Assembly (NCBI GenBank): GCA_947600345.1 | Contig: CANQGC010000173.1 | Location: 1 to 6,411 of the forward strand | Length of the DNA: 6,411 bases | Direction: 5' to 3' | Origin: an uncultured Clostridia bacterium | Lineage (GTDB): Bacteria > Bacillota > Clostridia > Christensenellales > Aristaeellaceae | Part shown: positions 1-6,411 of the stretch, piece after piece | How positions within the stretch are numbered: the first letter of the stretch is position 1 | How the letters are laid out: the number at the start of each line of letters is the position of its first letter | Made by a program: the position numbers and the translations under genes | Notes under the pieces: generated by a model | The model's input: the letters and a program-made list of their open reading frames with translations, nothing else | Told to the model about the DNA's origin: nothing | Databases searched by the model: none

Positions 1-201
1 GCGAAGGGCCAGGCCACCGACATCCAGATCCAGGCCGAACAGATACTCAAGATCAAGAAGACGATGAACGAGCTGCTTTCCCAGAACACGGGCAAGCCCC
101 TGAAGACCGTGGAGAAGGACGTGGAGCGCGACCACTACATGAGCGCGCAGGAGGCGCTGGACTACGGCCTGATCGACGAAATCATCGCCCCGAGGAGATA
201 A
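1..201 (+). CDS. clpP: ATP-dependent Clp protease proteolytic subunit, C-terminal part (5' end outside window)
   Basis: The last 66 residues of ClpP, the serine peptidase that forms the double-heptameric degradation chamber and is fed by ClpX or ClpC. Reading frame 1 is open from the window edge to TAA at 199-201. The visible part starts with GQATDIQIQAEQILK, typical of the helix just after the catalytic His, and continues to ERDHYMSAQEALDYGLIDEI, the conserved C-terminal block. The Asp of VERD (residue 44 here, bases 130-132) aligns with the catalytic-triad Asp, position 171 in the mature E. coli protein. The catalytic Ser and His lie upstream and cannot be checked. The protein ends normally, two residues after IIAP. 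Only 3 bp separate it from clpX, whose ribosome binding site lies inside the last clpP codons, so the two genes should be co-transcribed and possibly translationally coupled. Confidence 0.96.
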   Translation, partial: AKGQATDIQIQAEQILKIKKTMNELLSQNTGKPLKTVEKDVERDHYMSAQEALDYGLIDEIIAPRR

Positions 202-204
202 GCA

Positions 205-1500
<1,296 letters not shown>

Positions 1501-1506
1501 CACCCC

Positions 1507-1600
1507 CGTCCCCCAGAAGGGAGAATCCAAGGAACCTCAGGTTCCTTGGCAGAGATTCTTAAGGGACAGCGTCCCTTAAGCAGGTCTGGGCGGAGCCCAG
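1507..1600. repeat. Structured dispersed repeat, copy 1 (three short-loop hairpins)
   Basis: Copy 1 of an element that recurs in the same orientation at 6324-6411; the aligned 88 bases have 8 mismatches (about 91% identity). It holds three hairpins in a row. Hairpin 1 has a perfect 10-bp stem at 1527-1536/1540-1549 with loop TCA. Hairpin 2 has a perfect 9-bp stem at 1559-1567/1571-1579 with loop AGC. Hairpin 3 has a 6-bp stem CTGGGC/GCCCAG at 1586-1591/1595-1600 with loop GGA. AGAAT (1522-1526) and ATTCT (1555-1559) can form a short stem enclosing hairpin 1, although its last base competes with hairpin 2. No U-tract follows any stem, so it is not a standard terminator, though it is placed just after clpX. 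No transposase is visible. A REP/MITE-like element or a structured RNA segment is possible. Confidence 0.85.
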
Positions 1601-1618
1601 CGTAACCCCCGTAACCCC
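1601..1618. repeat. 9-bp tandem duplication after repeat copy 1
   Basis: CGTAACCCC occurs twice head to tail (1601-1609 and 1610-1618), directly abutting the third hairpin of repeat copy 1. It could be a duplication made when the element arrived, or simple slippage. The matching position beside copy 2 lies outside the window, so it cannot be compared. Confidence 0.6.
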
Positions 1619-1619
1619 A

Positions 1620-1689
1620 GCGGCCCGCGCATCCAAACAAACTCCCGGCGGTGCGCCCCAAGGCCCCATCGCACCCAAGCGCGGGCCGC
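1620..1689. repeat. Long-range 11-bp inverted repeat with nested inner stem
   Basis: GCGGCCCGCGC at 1620-1630 is the exact reverse complement of GCGCGGGCCGC at 1679-1689. Inside, GGTGCG (1650-1655) pairs with CGCACC (1670-1675). Together they can form a branched or elongated GC-rich fold of 70 bases. It lies between repeat copy 1 and the 16-bp hairpin at 1701-1736. GC-rich sequence makes some pairing likely by chance, but 11 perfect pairs is more than expected for so short a stretch. No function is assignable. Confidence 0.6.
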
Positions 1690-1700
1690 GGCGAGGCGAG

Positions 1701-1736
1701 TTTTGGCCCGGAAAGCAGAAGCTTTCCGGGCCAAAA
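1701..1736. repeat. Perfect 16-bp hairpin with 4-base loop
   Basis: Bases 1701-1716 (TTTTGGCCCGGAAAGC) are the exact reverse complement of 1721-1736, with loop AGAA at 1717-1720. The stem starts with TTTT and ends with AAAA, the opposite of an intrinsic terminator, where A-rich precedes and T-rich follows. Neither strand has a T-run after the stem, so a standard terminator is unlikely on either strand. The length and perfection suggest a palindromic repetitive element or a structured RNA or DNA site. There is no second copy in this window. Confidence 0.8.
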
Positions 1737-1820
1737 GAGCAAACGCAACCTTCGCCAAACCATATAGACAACACCGCAACGAAACCAAATCCCCGAAACC
1801 CATTTCAATAACTCAGCAAG

Positions 1821-1849
1821 CGAGCCGAAGGATAATACCCTTCGGCTCG
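1821..1849 (-). terminator. Hairpin downstream of the antitoxin-like gene, possible transcript end
   Basis: CGAGCCGAAGG (1821-1831) pairs perfectly with CCTTCGGCTCG (1839-1849) around a 7-base AT-rich loop, giving an 11-bp stem. It lies 14 bases beyond the stop codon of the minus-strand gene at 1864-2019, the expected place for a terminator of the cls transcript. The following minus-strand bases (CTTGCTGAGTTATTG) hold no real T-run, so termination efficiency is doubtful. It may instead protect the 3' end of the transcript. Confidence 0.45.
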
Positions 1850-1863
1850 TGCATTCTTCAAAA

Positions 1864-2019
1864 CTACTCGTCCGGATCGATCAATTCATGCTCCGCAAAG
1901 TGCGCCCTGCCTTCCTTTACATCGCGAATGATTCTCTCCAAATAGCGCATATTGGCTTCAGAGTAAAACGGATCATTCTCCTCATTCAAATCTTCCTCGT
2001 GCCTCTCATTCGGTTCCAT
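1864..2019 (-). CDS. Small RelB/DinJ-like antitoxin, C-terminal (toxin-binding) region only, 51 aa
   Basis: A short gene running from ATG at 2019 to TAG at 1864-1866. After an acidic start (MEPNERHEEDLNEEN) comes DPFYSEANMRYLERIIRDV, then a stretch ending HELIDPDE. A segment of the type DPFYS-x-x-N-x-x-x-L-x-x-x-I, followed by a Lys/Gly stretch and HELI, is characteristic of the C-terminal half of RelB/DinJ-family type II antitoxins. That half wraps around the RelE/YafQ-type toxin. The family's N-terminal ribbon-helix-helix DNA-binding domain, normally about 45 residues, is missing. It cannot be hidden upstream, because TGA lies in frame seven codons before the ATG and cls ends 43 bp away. 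No toxin gene is visible nearby. GC is 47% (74/156), well below the neighbours, and the gene uses TTG for Leu. A strong SD favours real translation. It could be an antitoxin remnant, an orphan anti-toxin that neutralises a distant toxin, or an unrelated small acidic protein. Confidence 0.7.
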   Translation of the reverse strand: MEPNERHEEDLNEENDPFYSEANMRYLERIIRDVKEGRAHFAEHELIDPDE

Positions 2020-2027
2020 GTGCGATC

Positions 2028-2033
2028 CCTCCT
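2028..2033 (-). promoter_or_regulatory. Ribosome binding site of the 51-aa gene
   Basis: On the minus strand, a consensus AGGAGG (within GAGGAGGGA) lies 8 bases upstream of the ATG at 2019. It is one of the strongest SD sites in the window. It both fixes the start codon and is the best evidence that this very short gene is translated. Confidence 0.8.
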
Positions 2034-2062
2034 CGAATCACGGATAAAGGTCCATCCCCACC

Positions 2063-3577
2063 TCAGCACAGCGGCGCGAATATCCGCAATACGCCATCCA
2101 GCACCCACTTGAAGAAGCCCTCGCCCAGGTTTTCCAGCGTGCGCTCGCGGCACTGCTCCTGGGTGGCCAGGTAGTCCGCCTCCAGGTCCTTCAGCAGCGG
2201 GACGCGGTGGAAGAGCGCGTTGTTCTCGAAGTGGAGGAAGAGGCTGCGGTAGTCCAGGTTCACCGTGCCGATGGTGCCGGTGTCGCCGTCGATCAGGCTG
2301 GCCTTGGCGTGGACGAAGCCCGGCGTGTACTCAAACACCCGCACGCCCGCCTCCAAGAGCGGCCGGTAGTAGCTGCGCGACATGCGGTAGACCAGCGCCT
2401 TGTCCGGCACGCCGGGCATGATGATGCGCACGTCCACGCCCCGGCTGGCGGCGCGCACGAAGGCCTCCAGCAGGTTGTCGCCCAGCAGCAGGTAGGGCGT
2501 GTAGAACCAGGCGCGCTCCTTCGCCTGGGACAGCAGCTCGATGAACAGGTTGTTGCTCACCGCGTCGCGGTAGAGCGGCGAATCGTAGTAGGAGAGCACG
2601 CAGCCCTCGCCCTTCGCCGCCTCGTCGGCCCTGGGCGCCGCGAGCAGGCTCATGGGGATGGGCGACTTGGAGAAGGAATCCCAGAACTCCGCGAACATCC
2701 GCGTGTAGCTGCGCACCGGCGCGCCGGTGATGCGGAAGCCGATGTCCTTCCAGTGGCCGTACTTGACGATGGCGTTGATGTACTCGTCCGCCAGGTTGAT
2801 GCCGCCGCTGAAGGCCACCCGGCCATCGATGATGAGCATCTTCCTGTGGTCGCGATAGTTCAGCGTGCCCTTGATGAACACCAGCGGATTGAAGCGCACG
2901 CACTTCACGCCGTGGCTCTCCAGCCACTTCAGGTTGTCCTCCGAAAAGGTGGAGATGCTGCCCAGGTCGTCGTACATGAAGCGCACGTCCACGCCGTGGG
3001 CCGCCTTTTCCACCATGATCTTGGACATGGCGTCCCACATCTCGCCGCGCTCCACGATGAAGTACTCGGCGAATATGAAGCGCTTGGCGGTCTTCAGGTC
3101 CTCCAGCATCCGCGCGAACATCTGCTCGCCCAGCGGATAGTACTCCGCCTCCCGGCAGCGCTCCAGCGGGAACCCGGTCTTCTCATGCACATAGGCGAAG
3201 GTCTGGGCCAGCCGGGGATTCTCCTCGCGCAGCTCCCGGAAGGCCTCGCTGTCCCCCTCCGCCTTCGGCAGCAGCGCGCCGCCCTGGGCCAGCTTCTTCT
3301 GGATGGGCCGGGCGGTGCGCTTGTTGCCGAAGAAGAAGTACAGGATCGTGCCGAACACCGGCATCCCCAGGATCACCAATAGCCACAGCGTTTTGTAGGT
3401 CGGCTCGTCGCGGCTGGCGATGATGTAGAGCACATAAATAAAGGCGAACAGCGTGATCAGCAGGTTGATCAGCGTGGCATAGGGCGCGAGCCAGCGCAGC
3501 AGCACAAACATCCACAGCAGCTGGATCAACGCCGCCGGTATGACGGCGATGATGCGGCGAACGATCTTCTTGTTCAC
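2063..3577 (-). CDS. cls: Cardiolipin synthase (phospholipase D superfamily, membrane-anchored)
   Basis: Cardiolipin synthase joins two phosphatidylglycerol molecules into cardiolipin plus glycerol at the cytoplasmic membrane. The longest frame has 506 residues from GTG at 3583; numbering here uses that frame. Three hydrophobic segments (about 11-31, 36-56, 66-86) form the PLDc_N-type anchor, followed by a basic stretch. Two HxKxxxxD catalytic motifs are intact: His246-Lys248-Asp253 (HRKMLIID) and His425-Lys427-Asp432 (HAKASLID), each followed by a typical glycine/asparagine element (SGGINL, GTVNLD). Length fits Cls proteins of about 480-510 residues. The start is set at the second GTG (3577) because the only SD-like sequence, AGGGGG at 3586-3591, is 8 bases from it but only 2 from the GTG at 3583. 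A strong promoter lies upstream, and the antitoxin-like gene follows after 43 bp without a terminator. Another PLD-family phosphatidyltransferase remains possible. Confidence 0.93.
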   Translation of the reverse strand: MNKKIVRRIIAVIPAALIQLLWMFVLLRWLAPYATLINLLITLFAFIYVLYIIASRDEPTYKTLWLLVILGMPVFGTILYFFFGNKRTARPIQKKLAQGGALLPKAEGDSEAFRELREENPRLAQTFAYVHEKTGFPLERCREAEYYPLGEQMFARMLEDLKTAKRFIFAEYFIVERGEMWDAMSKIMVEKAAHGVDVRFMYDDLGSISTFSEDNLKWLESHGVKCVRFNPLVFIKGTLNYRDHRKMLIIDGRVAFSGGINLADEYINAIVKYGHWKDIGFRITGAPVRSYTRMFAEFWDSFSKSPIPMSLLAAPRADEAAKGEGCVLSYYDSPLYRDAVSNNLFIELLSQAKERAWFYTPYLLLGDNLLEAFVRAASRGVDVRIIMPGVPDKALVYRMSRSYYRPLLEAGVRVFEYTPGFVHAKASLIDGDTGTIGTVNLDYRSLFLHFENNALFHRVPLLKDLEADYLATQEQCRERTLENLGEGFFKWVLDGVLRIFAPLC

Positions 3578-3585
3578 AAACACAA

Positions 3586-3591
3586 CCCCCT
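3586..3591 (-). promoter_or_regulatory. Ribosome binding site deciding the cls start
   Basis: Minus-strand AGGGGG can pair with the anti-SD through one G-U wobble. The first candidate start, GTG at 3581-3583, is only 2 bases downstream, too close for normal initiation. GTG at 3575-3577, two codons later, is at the favourable distance of 8. The later start is therefore preferred, and the protein would begin VNKKIVRR. Confidence 0.55.
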
Positions 3592-3608
3592 TCGCTTTAT
3601 TCTAAGGG

Positions 3609-3621
3609 TGCAATCCTTGCA
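3609..3621 (-). promoter_or_regulatory. Palindrome at the predicted start of the cls transcript
   Basis: TGCAA-GGA-TTGCA, read on the minus strand, is a 5-bp inverted repeat with a 3-base centre. It begins within a few bases of the expected transcription start of the promoter at 3630-3658. It could be a repressor operator or a 5'-end hairpin in the leader. A 5-bp repeat can arise by chance, so this is tentative. Confidence 0.35.
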
Positions 3622-3629
3622 TAGATACA

Positions 3630-3658
3630 ATTATAGCACATCGCGGATGAAAATTCAA
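3630..3658 (-). promoter_or_regulatory. Sigma-A-type extended -10 promoter for cls
   Basis: On the minus strand, TTGAAT (3653-3658) is followed by a 17-bp spacer and a perfect TATAAT (3630-3635). The -10 is preceded by TGC, making an extended -10 element. Transcription should start near 3623, giving a leader of about 45 bases before cls. It lies between the gyrA terminator and cls, exactly where a promoter is needed. The downstream 51-aa gene is probably served by the same promoter. Confidence 0.85.
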
Positions 3659-3682
3659 CAACGCGCGCTCCTTCTTTTGTGC

Positions 3683-3725
3683 AAAAAGTTCAAAAGCCGC
3701 CCGGGGCAATCCTGCCCCGGGCGGC
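3683..3725 (-). terminator. Intrinsic terminator of gyrA
   Basis: A perfect 13-bp GC-rich stem (3696-3708 with 3713-3725) with a 4-base loop at 3709-3712. On the minus strand it is followed by TTTTGAAC and then TTTTT (3683-3687). It begins 12 bases after the gyrA stop codon at 3738-3740. Stem strength, tight loop and interrupted T-tract fit a Rho-independent terminator reading from gyrA, which isolates cls transcription from it. Confidence 0.92.
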
Positions 3726-3737
3726 CACTCGCCATAC

Positions 3738-6281
3738 TTAAATCTCCTCATCCTCGTCCGACGCGCCGGGCTCGGCGGTCTCCGCTCCGTCCAGATCGGC
3801 CGGATCCACGTCCAGCTCCGGAGCGCCGCTCTCGTCCAGCTCCTCCTCCGGCTCCGGCTCGGCCCTGGCCACGCACACGACCTTGCTCTCCTCCCCCACG
3901 CGCATCAATCGCACGCCCTGGGTGTTGCGGGTCATGACCGTTATGCTGCTCACCGGCGTGCGGATGACCGTGCCATCGTTGGTGATCAGCATCAGATCCT
4001 CGGAGTCGTGCACCAGCAGCTGCGCCGTGAGCTTGCCGGTCTTCTCGGTCAGGTTCATCGCCTTGATGCCCTTGCCGCCGCGCAGCTGCACGCGGTACTC
4101 CTCGATGTCCGTGCGCTTGCCGTAGCCGTTCTCGGTGATGGACAGCACCTGCGCACCCTCCTCCACCACGGCCACGTCGATGACCTCGTCGCCGGGCGCC
4201 AGGTCCAGGCTGCGCACGCCCACCGCCGAGCGCCCCATTGGCCGCATGTCGCGCTCGTGGAAGCGGATGGACATGCCGTCGCGGGAACCCACGATCAGCT
4301 CGTCGTCGCCGTTGGTGCGGCGCACGCCGATCAGCTCGTCGTCCTCCTTCAGGAACAGGGCGATCAGACCGTTGCTGCGCAGGTTCACGAACTCGCTCAG
4401 CTCCGTGCGCTTGATCACGCCGCCGCGCGTGGCCATCACCAGGTAGGTTCCGGCCGTCTTCTCCTCCGGCACCGGCAGCATCGTCGTGACCTTCTCGCCC
4501 GGCGCGAGCTGCAACAGGTTCACGATGGCCGTGCCCCTGGCTGTGCGCCCCGCCTCGGGAATCTGGTAGCAGTTGAGCTCGTAGACCCGCCCGCGGTTGG
4601 TGAAGAACATCAGCAAATCGTGCGTGCTGGTCACGTACATCTGCTCCACGAAGTCCTCCTCGCGGGTGGTGGTGGCGAGAATGCCCTTGCCGCCGCGCTT
4701 CTGGGCGCGATAGGTGGACTTGGACAGGCGCTTGACGTAGCCGTAGTGGGTCATGGTCACGACCATGTCCTCCTCCTCGACCAGATCCAGCATGTCGATC
4801 TCGCCCTCGAGGTTGGTGATCTCCGTGCGGCGCGGATCGGCGTACTTGGCCTTGATCTCCAGGATTTCGTCCCGAATGATGCCCAGCACCAGCTTCTCGT
4901 CCGCCAGCACCGCCTTGTAGTAGGCGATCAGCCGCTGCAGCTCCGCGTACTCGGCCTCGATCTTGTCCCGCTCCAGGCCGGTGAGGCGCTGCAAACGCAT
5001 GTCCAGGATCGCCTGGGCCTGGCGCTCGCTGAGCCCGAAGCGCTCCATCAGGCCCGTCTTGGCCTCCTGGGGCGTCCTCGACGAGCGGATCAGGTGCACG
5101 ACCTCGTCGATGTTGTCCAGCGCGATCATCAGGCCCTCCAGTATGTGGCTGCGGGCCTCGGCCTTGTTCAGGTCGTACTGGGTGCGCCTGCGAATCACGT
5201 CCTCCTGGTGCTCCAGGTAGTGATGGATGATCTGCCGCAGCGACAGGATCTTCGGCTCGCCGTCCACCAGCGCCAGCATGATGGCGCCGAAGGTGTCCTG
5301 CAGCTGGGTGTGCTTGTAGAGGTAGTTCAGCACGATGTTGGCGTTCACGTCGCGCTTCAGCTCGATGACGATGCGCATGCCCGAGCGGTCAGACTCGTCG
5401 CGGATGTCCGAGATGCCCTCCACCGTGCGGTTGTGCACCAGCTCGGCGATCTTCTCGATCAGCCGCGCCTTGTTGACCATGTAGGGAATCTCCGTCACGA
5501 CGATGCGCTGGCGGTTGCCGCCCATGTCCTCAATCTCGCTCCTGGCGCGCACCACGATGCGGCCGCGGCCCTCGTGGTAGGCGTCGTAGATGCCGCGCCG
5601 GCCCAGAATCACGCCGCCGGTCGAGAAGTCCGGGCCCTTGACGTGCTCCATCAGATCGTCCACGGAGCAGTCCGGATTCTCGATCATGCACACGACCGCG
5701 TCGATCACCTCGCCCAGGTTGTGGGGCGGGATGTTCGTGGCCATGCCGACGGCGATGCCGGAGGAACCGTTCACCAGCAGGTTCGGGAAGCGGCTGGGCA
5801 TCACGGCGGGCTGCATCAGCGTCTCGTCGAAGTTCGGATAGAAGTCGACGGTCTCCTTCTCGATGTCGCGCACCATCTCCAGCGAGATCTTGGAGAGCCT
5901 CGCCTCGGTGTATCGCATCGCCGCCGCGCCGTCGCCGTCCACGGAGCCAAAGTTGCCCTGGCCATCCACCAGCATGTAGCGGATGGAGAAGTCCTGCGCC
6001 AGGCGCACCATGGCGTCGTAGACGGAGCTGTCGCCGTGGGGATGGTACTTACCGAGCACGTCGCCCACGATGCGCGCGGACTTCCTGTGGGGCTTGTCGG
6101 GCGTCACGCCCAGCTCGCTCATGGAGTAGAGTATGCGCCGGTGCACGGGCTTCAGGCCGTCGCGCACGTCCGGCAGCGCGCGGGTCACGATGACCGCCAT
6201 CGCATAGGAGATGAAGGACTTCTTCAGCTCCTCCTCGACGTCCATGGGAAGCAGAGTGCCGATATTCTTCTCGTCTGCCAC
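3738..6281 (-). CDS. gyrA: DNA gyrase subunit A
   Basis: GyrA is the DNA-cleaving and rejoining subunit of the A2B2 gyrase, which introduces negative supercoils using ATP hydrolysed by GyrB. It has 847 residues (B. subtilis 821, E. coli 875). The winged-helix region contains KPVHRRILYSM (44-54) and catalytic Arg123-Tyr124 in AMRYTEARLS. The quinolone-determining region reads HPHGDSSVYD (80-89), with Ser85 and Asp89 at the E. coli Ser83/Asp87 positions, so no common resistance change is present there. The canonical GyrA box QKRGGKG (527-533) marks it as gyrase rather than ParC. A degenerate box, QLRGGKG (732-738), lies later in the DNA-wrapping beta-pinwheel. The last 40 residues are 19 Asp/Glu with no Lys/Arg, a disordered acidic tail. 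The start is GTG at 6279-6281 with GAGGG 7 bases upstream. No credible promoter lies close by; the leader is filled by a repeat, and gyrB is not in the window. Confidence 0.98.
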   Translation of the reverse strand: MADEKNIGTLLPMDVEEELKKSFISYAMAVIVTRALPDVRDGLKPVHRRILYSMSELGVTPDKPHRKSARIVGDVLGKYHPHGDSSVYDAMVRLAQDFSIRYMLVDGQGNFGSVDGDGAAAMRYTEARLSKISLEMVRDIEKETVDFYPNFDETLMQPAVMPSRFPNLLVNGSSGIAVGMATNIPPHNLGEVIDAVVCMIENPDCSVDDLMEHVKGPDFSTGGVILGRRGIYDAYHEGRGRIVVRARSEIEDMGGNRQRIVVTEIPYMVNKARLIEKIAELVHNRTVEGISDIRDESDRSGMRIVIELKRDVNANIVLNYLYKHTQLQDTFGAIMLALVDGEPKILSLRQIIHHYLEHQEDVIRRRTQYDLNKAEARSHILEGLMIALDNIDEVVHLIRSSRTPQEAKTGLMERFGLSERQAQAILDMRLQRLTGLERDKIEAEYAELQRLIAYYKAVLADEKLVLGIIRDEILEIKAKYADPRRTEITNLEGEIDMLDLVEEEDMVVTMTHYGYVKRLSKSTYRAQKRGGKGILATTTREEDFVEQMYVTSTHDLLMFFTNRGRVYELNCYQIPEAGRTARGTAIVNLLQLAPGEKVTTMLPVPEEKTAGTYLVMATRGGVIKRTELSEFVNLRSNGLIALFLKEDDELIGVRRTNGDDELIVGSRDGMSIRFHERDMRPMGRSAVGVRSLDLAPGDEVIDVAVVEEGAQVLSITENGYGKRTDIEEYRVQLRGGKGIKAMNLTEKTGKLTAQLLVHDSEDLMLITNDGTVIRTPVSSITVMTRNTQGVRLMRVGEESKVVCVARAEPEPEEELDESGAPELDVDPADLDGAETAEPGASDEDEEI

Positions 6282-6323
6282 GTTGTTTCCCTCGTTTCTC
6301 TATACATTCCGAAATCCAAATCG

Positions 6324-6411
6324 CGTCCCCCAGCAGGGAGAATCCAAGGAACCTCAGGTTCCTTGGCAGGAATTCTCAAGGGACAGCGTCCCTTGAGCAG
6401 GTCCGGGCAGC
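6324..6411. repeat. Structured dispersed repeat, copy 2 (cut by window end)
   Basis: Copy 2 of the element at 1507-1600, same orientation, offset 4817 bp, 80 of 88 bases identical. Hairpin 1 (6344-6353/6357-6366, loop TCA) is unchanged. Hairpin 2 (6376-6384/6388-6396, loop AGC) has a compensatory change: the T1560-A1578 pair of copy 1 is C6377-G6395 here. The enclosing AGAAT/ATTCT stem (6339-6343/6372-6376) also remains. Hairpin 3 is cut after its left arm CCGGGC (6403-6408) and loop AGC. It lies 42 bp upstream of the gyrA start codon, where a promoter or gyrB-gyrA junction would be expected, and would be transcribed antisense to the copy 1 orientation if gyrA is read through from upstream. 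Confidence 0.85.

Noticed and set aside
1507..1849. CRISPR array
   Set aside because: The repeats are hairpins of different sequence and spacing, not identical units with regular unique spacers, and no cas gene is present.
1703..1945. 80-codon + strand frame that might have been a toxin partner for the antitoxin-like gene
   Set aside because: It starts inside the 16-bp hairpin, runs antisense through the small gene, and shows no toxin-like motif or convincing SD. The minus-strand gene explains the region better.
2331..3038. 235-codon - strand frame inside cls
   Set aside because: Alternative frame of cls, Arg/Gly/His-rich, with no independent start signal or domain.
2207..3382. 391-codon open frame on the + strand opposite cls
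   Set aside because: It is the antisense shadow of cls. The composition (His, Ala, Arg, Val-rich, low complexity) follows from GC-rich third positions of the real gene, and no domain is recognisable.
6299..6304. TATAGA as a -10 element for gyrA
   Set aside because: There is no -35 at proper spacing, and the implied start near 6292 would fall inside the GAGGG ribosome binding site.
1507..6411. The two direct repeat copies as ends of a composite mobile element carrying the antitoxin-like gene, cls and gyrA
   Set aside because: The interval contains essential gyrA, no recombinase or transposase is present, and the copies are diverged and more easily explained as members of a dispersed repeat family.

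Overview
The window looks like the chromosome of a GC-rich Gram-positive bacterium, most likely a Clostridia-type Bacillota. This is inferred from the character of ClpX and GyrA, purine-rich Shine-Dalgarno (SD) sites, a sigma-A-type promoter, and a cardiolipin synthase with an N-terminal membrane domain. A finer taxonomic call is not supported by sequence alone. The long coding regions are clearly GC-rich; the spacers and one small gene are noticeably AT-richer.

Layout: (1) 1-201, + strand, the 3' end of clpP; (2) 205-1500, + strand, complete clpX, separated from clpP by 3 bp; (3) 1501-1863, a gene-free spacer of about 360 bp between convergent genes, packed with inverted repeats; (4) 1864-2019, - strand, a 51-codon gene resembling the toxin-binding half of RelB/DinJ antitoxins; (5) 2063-3577, - strand, a cardiolipin synthase (cls) with its own extended -10 promoter at 3630-3658; (6) 3683-3725, the intrinsic terminator of gyrA; (7) 3738-6281, - strand, complete gyrA; (8) 6282-6411, the gyrA leader, mostly filled by a second copy of the repeat that follows clpX.

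The main genes are housekeeping functions: ClpXP proteolysis, cardiolipin synthesis and DNA gyrase. cls and the small antitoxin-like gene probably share one transcript, because only 43 bp lie between them and no terminator is visible there. clpP and clpX are likewise co-transcribed. gyrA ends in a strong terminator, so cls starts a new transcript.

No complete new multi-gene system is visible. The least explained material is non-coding or very small. First, there is a dispersed structured repeat with two direct copies offset by 4817 bp; they differ by a compensatory base-pair change that keeps a 9-bp hairpin intact. Second, a dense run of further hairpins lies after clpX, including a perfect 16-bp stem whose T/A ends are the reverse of a terminator. 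Third, there is an orphan antitoxin-like mini-gene with no DNA-binding half and no toxin beside it.
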